Origin: Triops longicaudatus
Lineage: Eukaryota > Arthropoda > Branchiopoda > Notostraca > Triopsidae
Length of the DNA stretch: 64,000 nucleotides
Assembly: GCA_022885665.1 (NCBI GenBank)
Contig: JAGQDJ010000054.1
Location: forward strand, 62,001-126,000
Direction of reading: 5' to 3'
Shown: positions 12,136 through 24,600 of the stretch, one piece after another
Position numbering within the stretch: the stretch's first letter is position 1
How the letters are laid out: each line of letters starts with the position of its first letter
Made by a program: the position numbers and the translations under genes
Notes under the pieces: model-generated
What the model was told of the DNA's origin: nothing
Database searches by the model: none
The model's input: only the letters and a program-made list of their open reading frames with translations

Positions 12136-13765
12136 CGTCATACAACGATAAAGTTCGATAAGGATTACAATACCGCCAGATACGCATCTCACTGTCGAGG
12201 AGATGACTAATGGCACACATAGCAACGTGTGTGGAAGGCTCGCTAGGATTCTGTTATAGTGAAAGGAAGCAATTCAACCAAGCCGTTATTGGGACGTCGT
12301 CAAGGATTTTATGAACACATTGAAGGGGTTACGATTTTCCCAGTTTTTACCATCAATGACGTCGCAGAAAGAATTACGGACTTCTTTTAGCACCGAACTT
12401 TAACCTCCTCCCAAAAAGAGGCCAAATCTTTCACACCAACCGAGATGAAAGTGAGATAAAAATACACCAGAATCTCATTACCCAGCAGGATCACGTACCT
12501 CAGTCTTATATGTATGATGACACTCACGGACTCATAAAAAGTCTCAGACAGCGACCGCGCATAGTGGGAACTCCTGATGAGTTATCGTATATAACGTATG
12601 TTAGAAATCCGCATATAATTAGGAAGACTCTTGCAGAGTGCGCTAAGTATGGCAGATCTTTCTTTATGTAACTCTTCGTACGCCTCCGTCCACGGACCCA
12701 TTTTTAACTGAACTCGCATAATCCTCTTCGTTATTGTGTTTACGGAAGGAAATTACACAGAATTAACTGCCGCACATGTGGCAGCTGCACACATTTAATT
12801 GTCCCATTTTAGATGTAGTTCTGTACGGAGTCTTATACTTGAACTCTCGGCAACGAAATACGTTTCCCCGAAACAGCACGAAGTTACTTGTTCTAAACTT
12901 CGTTTACTTTTATTTCGGCTTCCTACTTCGTTTCACGTTCTTTATAGGAGTTATGGATGGATTCAACATGACACTTCTCTCCTAACTTTTGTTTTAGTTT
13001 TTTTTTTTTTAAAAAAAAAAAATTCACAGCTGACTTCGTTGGAAGTCCTTTCCTCAATCCACTTGATCAAGGTAAGAAAAGCGGTTGAAGCTGTCTTATA
13101 TCTACGCTAGTTTGCGAAACCAAGCGAAACAAGTTTTCGAACAATTATGCTGAAACGTGTTAATAAGGTAAAGAAATACTTCTCAATTCAGATATTAGTA
13201 CGAACATCAAACATTACCATATTATAAGCATAGGACAGCAAAACTTACGAGTGTACACGTACCGCATACTACAGCTATCAATTATCTTTTGTTATTTTAA
13301 GGGTCACTAATGTCCTCCAGACTTTTTTACAGTTAGAGACACACAACAACGTTATACAATTACGCTAGCGTGCACACGAATATATGTTACATAATGAAAT
13401 TAAATGAGAGTTGATCGTAAATTATAGCTTGAACGAGCATGACGATCATCGTCCAGGTTAAGGCATTTAGATGAATAAAAGAAAACAAAAAATAAACTAC
13501 AATGTCGTGTGCAGGAAACAACTTTTACGCTTTCTTTAGACAAGGCACTCCTCATTGCGTTTCTGAATTAGCACAAGCTTTTGAATGTGCAATTAGCACA
13601 ATTTAGTTGACTTAGTCCACAACAGAAAATAGTTCGACCTTTCATTACTCAGGTTATTAAAAATAGAAAATTACAGTATGTATGTAAACACTGAAACGCA
13701 TTTACCGAAAATGAAACTTAATGACTAGACTTATTTCGCGTGGACGAGTTGCAACTATCCACACT

Positions 13766-14074
13766 TGGGTATTTTTCTATTATACCCCCCCCCCCTCTCG
13801 ATTTCTAGTTTTCCATCCTAACCAACCTAAATAAACTGATTTAATCTGCTAAACCTACCTGACCTAACTAAACATAACAACACAACAAAATTTAGCTCAT
13901 TTTAACAAATGTTAAGGCATTTAATAGCCCCGGCTTACGCAAACCACAGGGAAATCGATGTAAAAAACAGGCCAGTTTAGTTAGGTTAGTCTGTTCAGGT
14001 TAAGTTAGGTCCAGATTATGTTCAGGAATGTTTACTTGCAAACCGAGGGGGAAGGGTATAACAGAAAAGTACCC
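13766..14074. mobile_element. Fold-back (long terminal inverted repeat) element with TTAGG-like motifs
   Basis: The left end TGGGTATTTTTCTATTATAC, followed by a C-run, is mirrored at the right end by GGGTATAACAGAAAAGTACC preceded by a G-run, over about 33 bp at roughly 85% identity. Inside, the left half is rich in CCTAAC/CCTAACTAA and the right half in TTAGTTAGGTTAG, so the pairing continues loosely inward. TTAGG is the usual arthropod telomere unit, but here it is degenerate and not a clean tandem. No coding capacity and no obvious target-site duplication were seen. It is likely a MITE or foldback element of unknown family. Confidence 0.55.
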
Positions 14075-15690
14075 ATGCTTGATTGAAAACGAACCCGAGA
14101 AGGTGATAGAGGATTTTTTTGTAATCACATTTAGACTTTCCTAAGGAACAATGGAACCGAGGCCAGACCCTTCTTCAGATTCCTCAAGTGGGATTTGAAA
14201 GGCTCTTCCGATGTAGCTACGTGACCACGTTGTACACTACGCTAGCTTGGTACGTCCTCATGAAATAGTTAAATCGAACTTAAAGCTACTACAGTAGAAG
14301 CTACATTATTTACAGATGCTACATCATTTAGTTACATCACAAACATACAAATAGGACAACGAAAATTTTTACATGGATATTGAACACACAGGTGACTTTT
14401 GCTTTCGATTGTGACCGAAAAAATATGATGAAAACTGAAAGAAAGTAATGAAAATTTCCCACACAAGGGAAATGTCTCCAGAATGAAAGTACTTCCATTA
14501 CTTAGCCTTGGATATTATCAATGATTTTTTTTTCAGTATATGGGGTCGATTGATTTATTGATTTAAAGATACCTTACCTGTATAGGCGACAGGTAGGGGA
14601 GGGGGATTTTAAAGCCTAAAGTCGTCAAACCGGCTTCGCCAGTAATCACAAGACGAAACACTTCTTGTTGTACGCGTAAAGAATATTAATTAACTGGAAC
14701 AGAAATAATATTAGAGGCACGCTTGATTAAGTTTCATTTGTTTTGGAGGAGCAGGTGCCAAGTTAGGGAGTGAAGCTAATTGAGACAGCGGGCGAACGCA
14801 GCGAGCCAAAAAACCGTGCAATAATTTAGTCCTCAACGCACAAATGACCACCTACTCAACCAGAATGCAACACAACAGGACTTTAGCCCAACCCACAACT
14901 TGTCACCCGTATCAACACGGTGGAGAAGTGTGTAGACGGAGATGGTAATGTTTAGCATGCAGACTACTATGTTAAGATGTTTGGTGCTACCATCTGTCGC
15001 CCACTTGGAGTGAGCTCCTAAAAAGGAATAGGTGAGGGAAATATGAATGGATTACAATTAAAATTTTTACTTTTCATACTGTGTTTACGTAAAAAAATCT
15101 TATTTAGATTGTTACATAAATTATTAGGCATAATTGAAAGTTGTACAAAGCATGGTACTGTTAAAACAAAATGTAGAAAGGACATTATTTAAGCGATGTC
15201 CACCAAGATTTAATGCAGTGCTTTCCCTCCAATAGCACAAAAGTAGCTGTTGAAAAATATTTGTGAGCTGGCGATACCGAAGTACAAGATTAATAGTGAA
15301 AATCTGAGTTCGTAAGCGCATGGAATATTATTCGCTTCTGTTGCATGCTAAGCATAGCCATAAATGTGCACGTTTTGCACGAACGCACATAAAGGCACAC
15401 AAGTGTTCACATAACACTCCTGTAATTTGAAATCATGGTTGTTATTCCGGTGGCCGATCTTTATTGTACAACCTGAATGCACTTGTTGTCTTGAGTAATT
15501 GTACTTAGGCCGAACCTACTTGAAACATTTGGATAGTAAAATCTAAGTATTCCATTGGCTACGAAAATCAAGCTCAAAGTAAAACATTTCACGCTTCGAA
15601 TAAAGTAAAGACTGGGACTTAAGGTTTACAGCAATGTACTTCAAGTTTCAATTATTTTCATGTCATAACACTATATACATATTGTCTCAA

Positions 15691-15722
15691 TCAAACTTCA
15701 AAAGCTTTCAAAACTTTTTTAA
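15691..15722 (-). CDS. smash: Tentative terminal exon of the LIM gene (C-terminus AFEV)
   Basis: The last secure exon ends at 16267 with one spare base (G). Acceptor AAGTTTCAG at 15723-15731 is followed by TT and eight lysine-, valine- and leucine-containing codons, then TGA. This fits the phase. The resulting C-terminus ending FEV resembles a hydrophobic PDZ ligand, which would suit a junction protein. LMO7 likewise ends only a few residues after its LIM domain. Competing short exons near 16045-16170 have poor pyrimidine tracts. Confidence 0.35.
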
Positions 15723-18700
15723 CTGAAACTTCATTTACCACGTTAGAAATTGTAATTGTACCGTTTAAGAACACTTGAAATTCCCGCTCACTCCCTGTCT
15801 AACCACGTCACTACGCTCCTTGTCTGATCGTGCGAGAATTTATTATGACAAAAAAAACAAACATTGTAAATCCTCAAGAATCACCTTTTATGAAATACAT
15901 TTACTCGCTTTATCTTTATGCATTACGGGGAATCATGCAGCGAATAGTATAAATATATCTTCACGATTAACTCTGATAAAAGGTACAGTACGCTGATTAG
16001 GGCTAGAGTATATATCTATTATATACGCCGCAATCTCGGAGCAATCACAGCTCAAGCGATTGATATGTCGCTCTTTTCATGTAGATGTGTTAAAGCCGAA
16101 TTCAAGCTGCCAGCCATGCTCTATATTCGTTTTCTTTCATTGGGTTCTGTATTGCTATTGCTGTTGAACTTCTTTATGTGTTTTTCATACCTTGCTGAAT
16201 TTCAATCCTGTGAAAAAAGTTTAAGAATTATGTTAATTAAGTCCCTAAATTTTAAAAATAAATTACCTTGGTCATTAGAGTAGCAATCATGGCAATGTAA
16301 ATGATTGTTGCGCACTCGGACATCAGTGCCTATTGTTCCATTTCCCAGCTTGACTCCACATACTGAACAACAAAAGCATTCCATATGGTAGAACAATTTC
16401 AAGCTTTCAATGATCATAGCTGCTCCCCTTCCTAAACACGCCCAAATTCACACGAAGACAATTTTCCCATTAGAATAATCATAGTTCATTCGTTTCTTAC
16501 AACATTTTACCTAGCTCTTCCCCACATAGCGAGCATTTCTTTTTCCCGCTTACACTCAACAATCTTTCTTGATTAGGTTGGTGCAGCGGTAGTTGATTAG
16601 GAGGTACATGGTTGGCTAACAACGGAGCCGATCTGGAAGACGCCAATGGAGGGTGAGGTACCTGCGGCCCCGGGCCATTTTCGTCATACCTGATAAGCCA
16701 TCTCTATAAGTTCCAAAGCGGTTCAAAGACCCTTTTCAGTACGCTCACCTGTTGTAATTCAGTTCGCTCACGTTCATATAGTTGCCATAATTTGGGTAAT
16801 TGCTCTTGCTCGCTACTTTTTGAGTCAAGGACTCGATAATAGCAGGCGGTAAGGGTTGAGGAGGGAGCCGTGGGGGTTCCTGGTTCATTGCAGGGATTTG
16901 CTGCCAGTTAGCGTAAATTTGTTGCTGCGGGGCATAGTTACTCTCTTGGAACCAATTGTTCGTCATCTCAGGGTAAGGTTGACTCAAGCTGGACACGGAT
17001 TTTGAATGCAAACGGCCACTGTAGTACGGTGCGTTGTTGTTCGTCGTGCCCAAGCCTTGAATGTGGTCCATGGAACCTGACGTCACCGACCGGACCGGGT
17101 ATGAATGCGTGGATTGGTCCGGCGAGGTGGACGTGTGAATGGACCCGGAAGAAAGAGATCGTGTAGACAAAAGGGGGGAGATGGAACCGCCCGAGGAAGC
17201 CTCTGAAGATCGTTTCGAATTGCGCTCTTTTAGTTCCGTAATTCGCCGTTGCTCAGCTTCCTGGATAAGCCAGTGTCGACTCACGTCCCGTTTTTCGGGA
17301 AGTAATTTCCGTTTGGGTGGCTCCATGTCAGGGTCTGCGGCGCGTAATTTGGAGAGATTCGAATTGGAGGTCGACTTAGGGAACGAAGGAACGGGAGGTG
17401 CGGAGCCGAGGCTTAACCTGGAGGGTTTGATCGGCACGGCAGGGGGCATCTTCTTAGCATTCGTCGCTTCGGAAGACGGTAAAGGCGCTGAGGGGGCTTC
17501 GACCACGAATTTACGAGGCCGAGGTTGCGGAGCTTCTGCGAACGCGGCTTGAGGCAGCTTGGAAAGCTGTTTCACTTGACGTATTTCCAAGTCTTGCAAC
17601 TCACGGTAGTTTTTTTCCGTTTCTTGCTCTAACAGCTGCTTTTCCCATTCTTCGTGTTCCATCCGCTGCCGAAGCAGAGCTTCCTGCTGGGCCCAGATAC
17701 GCTCTTCATCGACTTCTCGCTCTACAAACTGCGCGGGCTTGGAAGATTTCAAGGGAAGTTGATCCTGCAAGCGAATCTTTTCAACTATTTCAACCTGTTT
17801 TCGGAGCTGAGTAGATTCAGGTTGAATTTGCTCCTGGAATCTTACAGTTTCTGTTCGAAATTGTTCCTTAATCGGAGGAAGAATTTCAGGTTCTTGTCCC
17901 ACGCCTTCTTCGCGTTCTAAAATCTCAATTATCTCTCTTTCTTTCCTCTCTAAATCCTCCGCGTTCAGGTTTAACTCTTGGTCCACCTGTTGGAGAGCAT
18001 CGTGGACGTATTCCTGCAAATCTTGGGACGAACAGTCGTAGGAATCGTTCATATTCGATGCAGGTTCGTCGCTAACTTGGGATTGCGTCTTCTCAGACGG
18101 CCACGTAGGCACGGGCGGGGGTTTCATGGCAGGTGGGAGCGGGGGCGGGGCTTCATTTAAATCTTGGTAGAGCAACACGTGACTCCTCACTTCTGTTTCG
18201 GCTAAGATTTTTTCGATTGACGGGGGTGGTGGTACAAGCGCATCTGTCGTAATATATATTGCACATTAATATAACACCACATTCTAAATACCATTCTAAA
18301 TGCCTAGTATCTATAAATAGTTTAATGTAAACTGTAACACACAATATTAGAATGTGTGATACAATTTCCAGTATTCACAAAACTCGCTTTACTGAAAGTA
18401 ACTTGGGATCAAAGAAAACATGAATGGAAATGAAAGTTTTCCACTTGCCTGGGTCCACATAATAAGAATTGGTCTCGATTCCCAGAAAGTCCGATCTGCG
18501 GCGGGAAATCTCTTTACGTATACGCTTGGTTGAGCCAATTCTCTTAAACTTCTCTTCCTAACCACGTGTTTTATGGTAAAAGAGAAAATTGAAAGTTAGG
18601 AACAGCAAATTGAATCGATGCACACGGCAAACAACACAATTCAAAATAACGCAACTCAGGTGAAAAAGACGCGCACAAAGTGGTGCAAAAAAGACCTACC

Positions 18701-21700
18701 TGAGTTTCTTCGGCTGCGGAAGTATTGGTAGGAGGAGGTGGTGGTTTTTCAGTCGGAGGAGGTGGTGGTTTTTCAATGGGGGGTGCCAGAGAAGTGGGTG
18801 CAAAAGAACCCAAAGAAAGTGAGGGCAGCGTTTCCCATACCAACTGAATAGTGAACGTCCAAAGGCAAACGTGCAAACACAAAAGAATTTTGTAAAGAAA
18901 ATGAAATCAAAGACGTGACCAGAAGTACGAACTCTCGGAGTCCAACACACTGAGTAAACCAAAAATTTTGGTTCCATTTTGATACACACAACCCACCCTT
19001 AACCCTCTTCTCATGCAAAATATTGTGCAGTGAAGTCGCGATTTAGGTCAAGACTGAATCTCAAATTATTTTGTTGTAGTCAAAAACATTCTCCCTAAGA
19101 AATACACATGTGATCAAAAGTAAAAATAATTAACTGACAAATAAATTAATGCAAACTAAATGAAAAAATTGAGAGAACAGTGAACAACACTTTAAAACAG
19201 AAAGAAAAACAAAAAATAAGGAGTGTCACTGTTGGTCACTGAGCACGTAAACCGTGAATTCACTTTGCGACAAAAACAAAATTCCCAACTTCCTGGGGAC
19301 CCTTAACTCAAGCAAACAATTCTCACGGATTGTTTGCTGAAAAACAGCTGCTATACCTGTGAATAATCAGAGGTTGTACTGCTGCTGTAAGTTTTTTGCA
19401 CATCTTCCACAATAGTTTGTTCTTTGATATCTTCCTGTATTATCGGCTCGGGTTCCTTGGACCATTCCTGTAGCTAAATTGACAATAAAGTTTATTATTT
19501 CTACTGTAGTCTAGTTGAACGTGAGCGCAGTGAATGAAATATAACTTACTAAGTCGCTTTCCTTGACAAAATCAGTAACATCCTTTTCTATACCATCTTT
19601 TTCTTCCGTCCGTTGTTCATGCTTTAGGATTGTTTGGTCTTCCTTGAGAACTGTGACCAGGGAATCCTTAGATTGGCTTTGTTCAAACTGGACTTGAACC
19701 ACGTCGGTTTGTTCAACAATTTCTTCAACTGTTTCTTGTACAGCTACAGGTACAGTTTCTTCTAACTTGAGCTGCTGGTTCTCTTTCAAATATTCTGACC
19801 CATCTCGGTTCAGCTGTACGGAACTGAACTCGCGTACACACATGTCTTCATACGCTTGGACCACTTTATTATTGTGGTGACGATTATTTTGAATTCCTGT
19901 GGAGACCGGCTCGGTAGGTGAATGAGCGGAATCTGAGCTCCGGGGAGATAAAGAGCGAATACCCTCATCTTCCGTGCAATCGGATTCTTCTTGCGGAATC
20001 GGCACGTGCAGCAATTCAATTTTGGCAGGCTTAGAGCACAATGATTTTTCAGAATAGTTTACCAATTCCCGCACGACGGGATTCTGTTCCGCATTGCGGA
20101 AAAGTTCCAACCGGCTCCGGAAGTCGATGGAAGTTTCCTCCACGGCTTCATTGATGATCAAGTTCTTTTTCTCCTGCTCTTGTGTCACTTTCTTTGGGCA
20201 GTACTGGTCTTTCTGCTGTAAATCTTCCTGGGAAGTGTGAAACGTTTGCGTTATAGCCTTGGTATACGAATTGCGGCGCTGGCTTATCGGAAGCAAAGTG
20301 GAAACGGAATCAATTTCTGTGCTCTTGAAGGAAGCTAGTTTCTGCTTAAAACTCGGATCCCGATCTGGTGTAACGCGAAGTTTCGCGTTGTGTTCGGCGT
20401 TAGACTCCAACGACGCGATTTTCCCCCTTAACGTCTCCGACAAGTCCATCGAGTGGCGATTCTTCTTCACGGCCTCTTTCTCTTCTGAGCTAGACTTTTC
20501 AAAAAAAGAACGCCTTTTTACTAAATTTTCACTTTTAGCTTCAGTGCTTTTATTTCGAGGTGCTGGTTCATTATTGCTATCTTTCGACGTTAACTGCGAC
20601 ACAGTTTCTTCAACTTTTTTGCTTCGTCTAAGCACAACTTCTTTTTCTTTCGGACTGGAATCTCCTTGGACTTTAGGAAGCTCTTTGGGAGTTTCAACCA
20701 CGCTAGCACTAATAGTGGTTGCGGAAGTTTTGAAGGAAGTTGACGACAACGGTGTAGTTTCCATTTTGGTTAATGCCGAGGTGACTTTCCGGTAACTCTC
20801 AATAGCTTTGTCATAGGTGTATTCCTCTTGGGCTGTTACTTCCTGGGATTCTTTGACATGCTCTGTGATCTGTAGGGGCGTGGTCTCTTCTTTGGAGCTA
20901 GTCGTGGCAGGTGTGATCGGATTCTCAGGCTCACGTGGGCTTAACGGACTGAGCAGTTCGCCCAAGTCATTATTATCTTCCGTGTAAACATTCAAATCCA
21001 TTAACCGCGCACGAGACGGCCTAAACCAATAAATATAGTCAAACAACATGCTCCTTCGAAGTTCATGTTTTCCGTACACTTCGTTGTACTCGTGACAACT
21101 AAGATTACCTTTTCTCCATCATTTGATTAAACTTGGCAGTCTTCTTAGCCGCTTCATCGCACTTATGCCAGGCTTCATCCTTCTCAAACTTTTTGACTTC
21201 GGTAACCCGTTCAATCACATCTTCCTGCCGTTTCCGCCGATTCATTTTCCATCCCTCCAGGTTCTGTGGGAAAACAAAACCCATAGGTGAAACAAAAGTA
21301 TAAAGGGGCGAATAATACTTATTTAGAGCCAATAATACAGCAGTATAAGTATAGTAGTGATAATAAAAATCATAAAAAATCTAGCATCGACTACAAAAAC
21401 ATAATATCCACAAATAAAACAAAATAGAAAAAAACGTAGTTCAGAAGAAAGCCAAGAAAAACGTATGAGAAGACAAAGGCAAGACTAGATGTGGCTAGAC
21501 AGCATAAAACAAAACAAATATGAGAAATTAAGGGCGCAGGAAGAAAAGTGATAAGTAGCTGCACACAAAACAAAGCCTTGATGGTAATGAGATGTAAAAG
21601 AACACGACAAGGACAAATCGGAAAAGACATAAAAAATTTAGCTTCGGATAATGGCGCTTACGATTGGAAACGTTTTATTGCTACAGAACTATCTTACCGC

Positions 21701-22276
21701 TTGCCATTCCTCAGGTTCTTCTTTCACAACCGTTCGGATCTTCTTCAACTCTTCGGCTTGCTTTAATTGCTGCTGCGCGGTTTGAAAAAGCGGAGCGGGG
21801 CCGGTACGGATGAACTGTAAAGGGTTATAAGCTGGACGGGAAGTCGCCACTTTGTTGGTTCTGGTTGGTATAAATTCTGATGAGAGATCCTATTACAGAT
21901 TGGAAAAACAAGATCAAAATCCCTACAGCGAAACGGAAACCCCACAAGCAGTTTCTTGCTTCCTTTTTTTTCTTACGCCCCTTCTGCTTTTCAACCTTGT
22001 TTATTTTTTGTCTTTTTAAGAAAAGCTTACGTGTTTATGAGAGCTGCCTGACGTCGACTTCTCATCCATACTTTCGCTGGATTCACTGCGGACATCATAA
22101 GCTGTCGGCTTGCGAACGTCAATATATTCACGCGATTCCCGAAACGCTTTCGAGCCTTTGTATTCTCGCATGCTGACCGGAATTGAGTCCCTCGAGCCGG
22201 TCGAAGACATGGTTGGAGTCGGAGACACAGGCAAATGATCGTCTGATCCCATACTTAACTGCGTGCTGCCAGGCAT
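15691..22276 (-). CDS. smash: LMO7/LIMCH1-type LIM protein, Smallish (Smash) homologue
   Basis: Family members act at cell junctions and on actomyosin; fly Smash is a junctional LIM protein. Exons: 22031-22276, 21698-21889, 21109-21263, 19550-21020, 19357-19473, 18700-18843, 18449-18557, 16749-18243, 16511-16689, 16267-16431. These give 1424 codons in a consistent frame. The start ATG at 22276 has an in-frame TGA about 75 nt upstream. Features in order: EEWQANLEGWKMNRRKRQE, like the LMO7 conserved region; long charged, coiled-coil-prone stretches; a proline-rich repeat; ISRRRSDFLGI; HWLIQEAEQRR, an LMO7 signature; and a LIM domain at 1362-1421 (CSLCGEEL, GAAMIIESLKLFYH, HMEC, CSVC, CHDC) split by an intron after EELG. 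The exon at 18449-18557 ends in a GC donor. The last exon is tentative: acceptor TTTCAG, then 15691-15722, adding VKKVLKAFEV and a stop, with a minus-strand AATAAA at 15460-15465. Family certain, last exon about 0.35. Confidence 0.88.
18731..18774 (-). repeat. Two-copy 24-bp coding repeat (EKPPPPPT)
   Basis: Twenty identical bases at 18731-18750 and 18755-18774 encode EKPPPPPT twice in the LIM protein, an SH3- or EVH1-ligand-like proline stretch. Copy number could vary between individuals. Confidence 0.8.
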
Positions 22277-24600
22277 GACCACTTTTCTTCTTGTATTATT
22301 TATTAATACAGCGTATTCACCGCAAACGTTGTTCCAGTCCGAACTTCTTCAATTACATGTCTGTACCATCCAAAGCACGAAAAACTTCCTGTGAAATACC
22401 GCACAAACACATTTTATATTATACCACCGCCACAGAAACGTTTAAAAACTTCCATAAATAAATGAACGTTCAAAATGAACGAGCAGAGGAAAATTATCTC
22501 TGTGCTATGGCGTGCCTTCTCCTAACACAGAATGGGTTTTCTTCTCTTTGGCAAGTCTGGCAACTTGCCTCACCCTCCCACGAACCCGAGTGAACCAAAA
22601 ATAAACGTTATTTTACACGCCAAACAAGCCTTCTTCCTTCGCTTCCAAAACTTCCGGAACGAGGCAGCGAAAATAATAATAATAAAGTCAAACAAAGTCC
22701 GGAAGAACAATAGGATTTGTATGAAACAGAAGTATTTTTTTCCTTATAGCGACCTTTAAATAGCAAGATAAACTTTATCATTTCGTATAATGTGGCCACA
22801 CCTCGGATTCTTTTGTCACTCGTCAGCTTACAGAATCAACGCCTTGACATGACAAAACAACATAAAACAAATACTACATGGTGCGCTACGTTATACAAAA
22901 CTTCTTCCATCGACCAATCGTCAACAGCCTTGACGTGATTACAAGAGATCCAGAAGATTCCTTCATGAAAACGAGCGACAGATAACGAAAGAATTCCGAC
23001 CGTTTTAGATCGTCCTAAATACCTTTCCGTTTCGGAAAGCAAGTGAAAGGTATAATAGTTTTTCATCAAGCTTTGCTTATTGAGCTCGGAACACTGATAG
23101 ACAAGACTCCACCTTTCGATGCATTTGATATGCACTTAGTGAATTCGATAAATTTTAGAAGATCGAACCGTTTCAATTCGTTGCAATTTTCACGAGAAAG
23201 CTATATCTGTAAAATTACAATACATTACCATTAAATAGATAATTTATTATGTAAAGAAAGAAACTATTGAATATAATAAAGATTTAACCGTTATCCAAGT
23301 TTACGCTATTCGAATGTTTCACAAAATAAGTAAAAGTATTTGTACATTTTCCAGGTCACAGTACAAAAATTTCGCATGTAACAGAACTGCCGTCTTTATT
23401 TTTTACCCAAGCCCATAGCTAACCGCCGGAAGTTCTATCAATTTGCATAAATTTGCAAACAAGTAATGAAGTATCATTAACTTGCACCGGAAGAGTAAGT
23501 AATTTTCCAACTCACTTATATCAAACAAAACCTACGCGATATAAAGCCAGGACACTGTACGGTGTATATTGTGTACTTTTGTGCTTTAGGCCACAAAAAC
23601 TATCAGACTATCTAATATTACCATGTAATTTACAAAGCATATGAATTTGGTGAACGACAGTGTTACGTCTTAAGTTATTTTTCAAAGAACAAGTTTATTT
23701 GTACGGCTACTTATCTCAAAACGACATTTTAGTCGAGTGTTTAACGTTTGCCTAGCTTAAAAAAGTTGATGCTATACCAACGAAAAAAAAATGGCAATAG
23801 AAAGTGCTCTAATTGATTATTCAATATAAACCTTGAAGTCTTGATTTAAAAAATCTGGACGACAAAATAGCGATTTAAATGTCCAACATTGTAACCTCCG
23901 GGCAAGGTGCCAAAGAAAAGGGCTCGTAGAATGGAGCAAGATGCCACACTACTCACTTTTTCGTGCAGAAAATAGAATAATAAATTATGGAGGAAAATAT
24001 CACTTTGCGCAAGCACACAAGATAATAGACACATACACACAGCAAAACCTCGCCGACAGGAAATCCGTGATACTGTAAGGCTTCCTGTGTCCATATGGCT
24101 ACCAGAAGGGGGTGGGCATCCAGAGCACGAAACTTTGCAAGCCCATTACTACGGGTGCACACAGCCAGTGCTCAAGAGGAAGACCCGAAGAAGAACCCCG
24201 ATAAGCTAAAAATAAACCTGACTTCACGTTTACCTCTTTCTTTTTGCACCAATGTCTAAAGAAACGGCGTTTTCCCCATACTGCACACCCAGCAATGCTC
24301 AAATCACGCGCCTGGAGCTCTCCCACTGCAGTTTTAGCGTCAAACGACCACGGCTGCTATGGCGCCATACTAGCGTAACTTCTCGAACGTCCCTCACCTG
24401 TCCACGCGTTGGCATTACTTCACGAGCTCGGCACAACACTATGACGCCATCTTTGCCATACACGGAAACCGGAAACAACACCCACGTGTGTTGCAAAGAC
24501 TTGCGATAACGTTACGTCGTCACAAACTCGTCCTCTCTTTATCCGACTTTTTAAATCCCAAATTCGGGAATCGTGTGACCTAGCGAAAATCCCGAAAGTG
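22277..24600. other. 5' flank of the LIM gene, with possible alternative 5' exon
   Basis: Upstream of the chosen ATG. A good minus-strand acceptor (TTTCACAG) precedes 22388. The frame from there is open to a donor-like GTGAAT after 22321 (68 nt) and would join in phase to the exon at 21889. No named gene and no clear core promoter were seen. Confidence 0.4.

Larger units (their letters stand above)
11624..15690. other. Intergenic region between the LIM gene 3' end and the GalNAc-transferase start
   Basis: About 4 kb without a recognisable gene. The part just above 11623 should hold the 5' UTR and promoter of the GalNAc-transferase, but no TATA box or initiator stands out. The palindrome at 12106-12135 and the fold-back element at 13766-14074 lie here. 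An AATAAA on the minus strand at 15460-15465 would suit the 3' end of the LIM gene. Confidence 0.5.

Noticed and set aside
17139..17552. 137-codon plus-strand frame
   Set aside because: Lies antisense within the large 16749-18243 exon of the LIM gene, whose minus-strand reading is supported by LMO7-like motifs.
20259..20795. 178-codon plus-strand frame
   Set aside because: Antisense shadow of the LIM gene exon 19550-21020; no start context, splice sites or domain.
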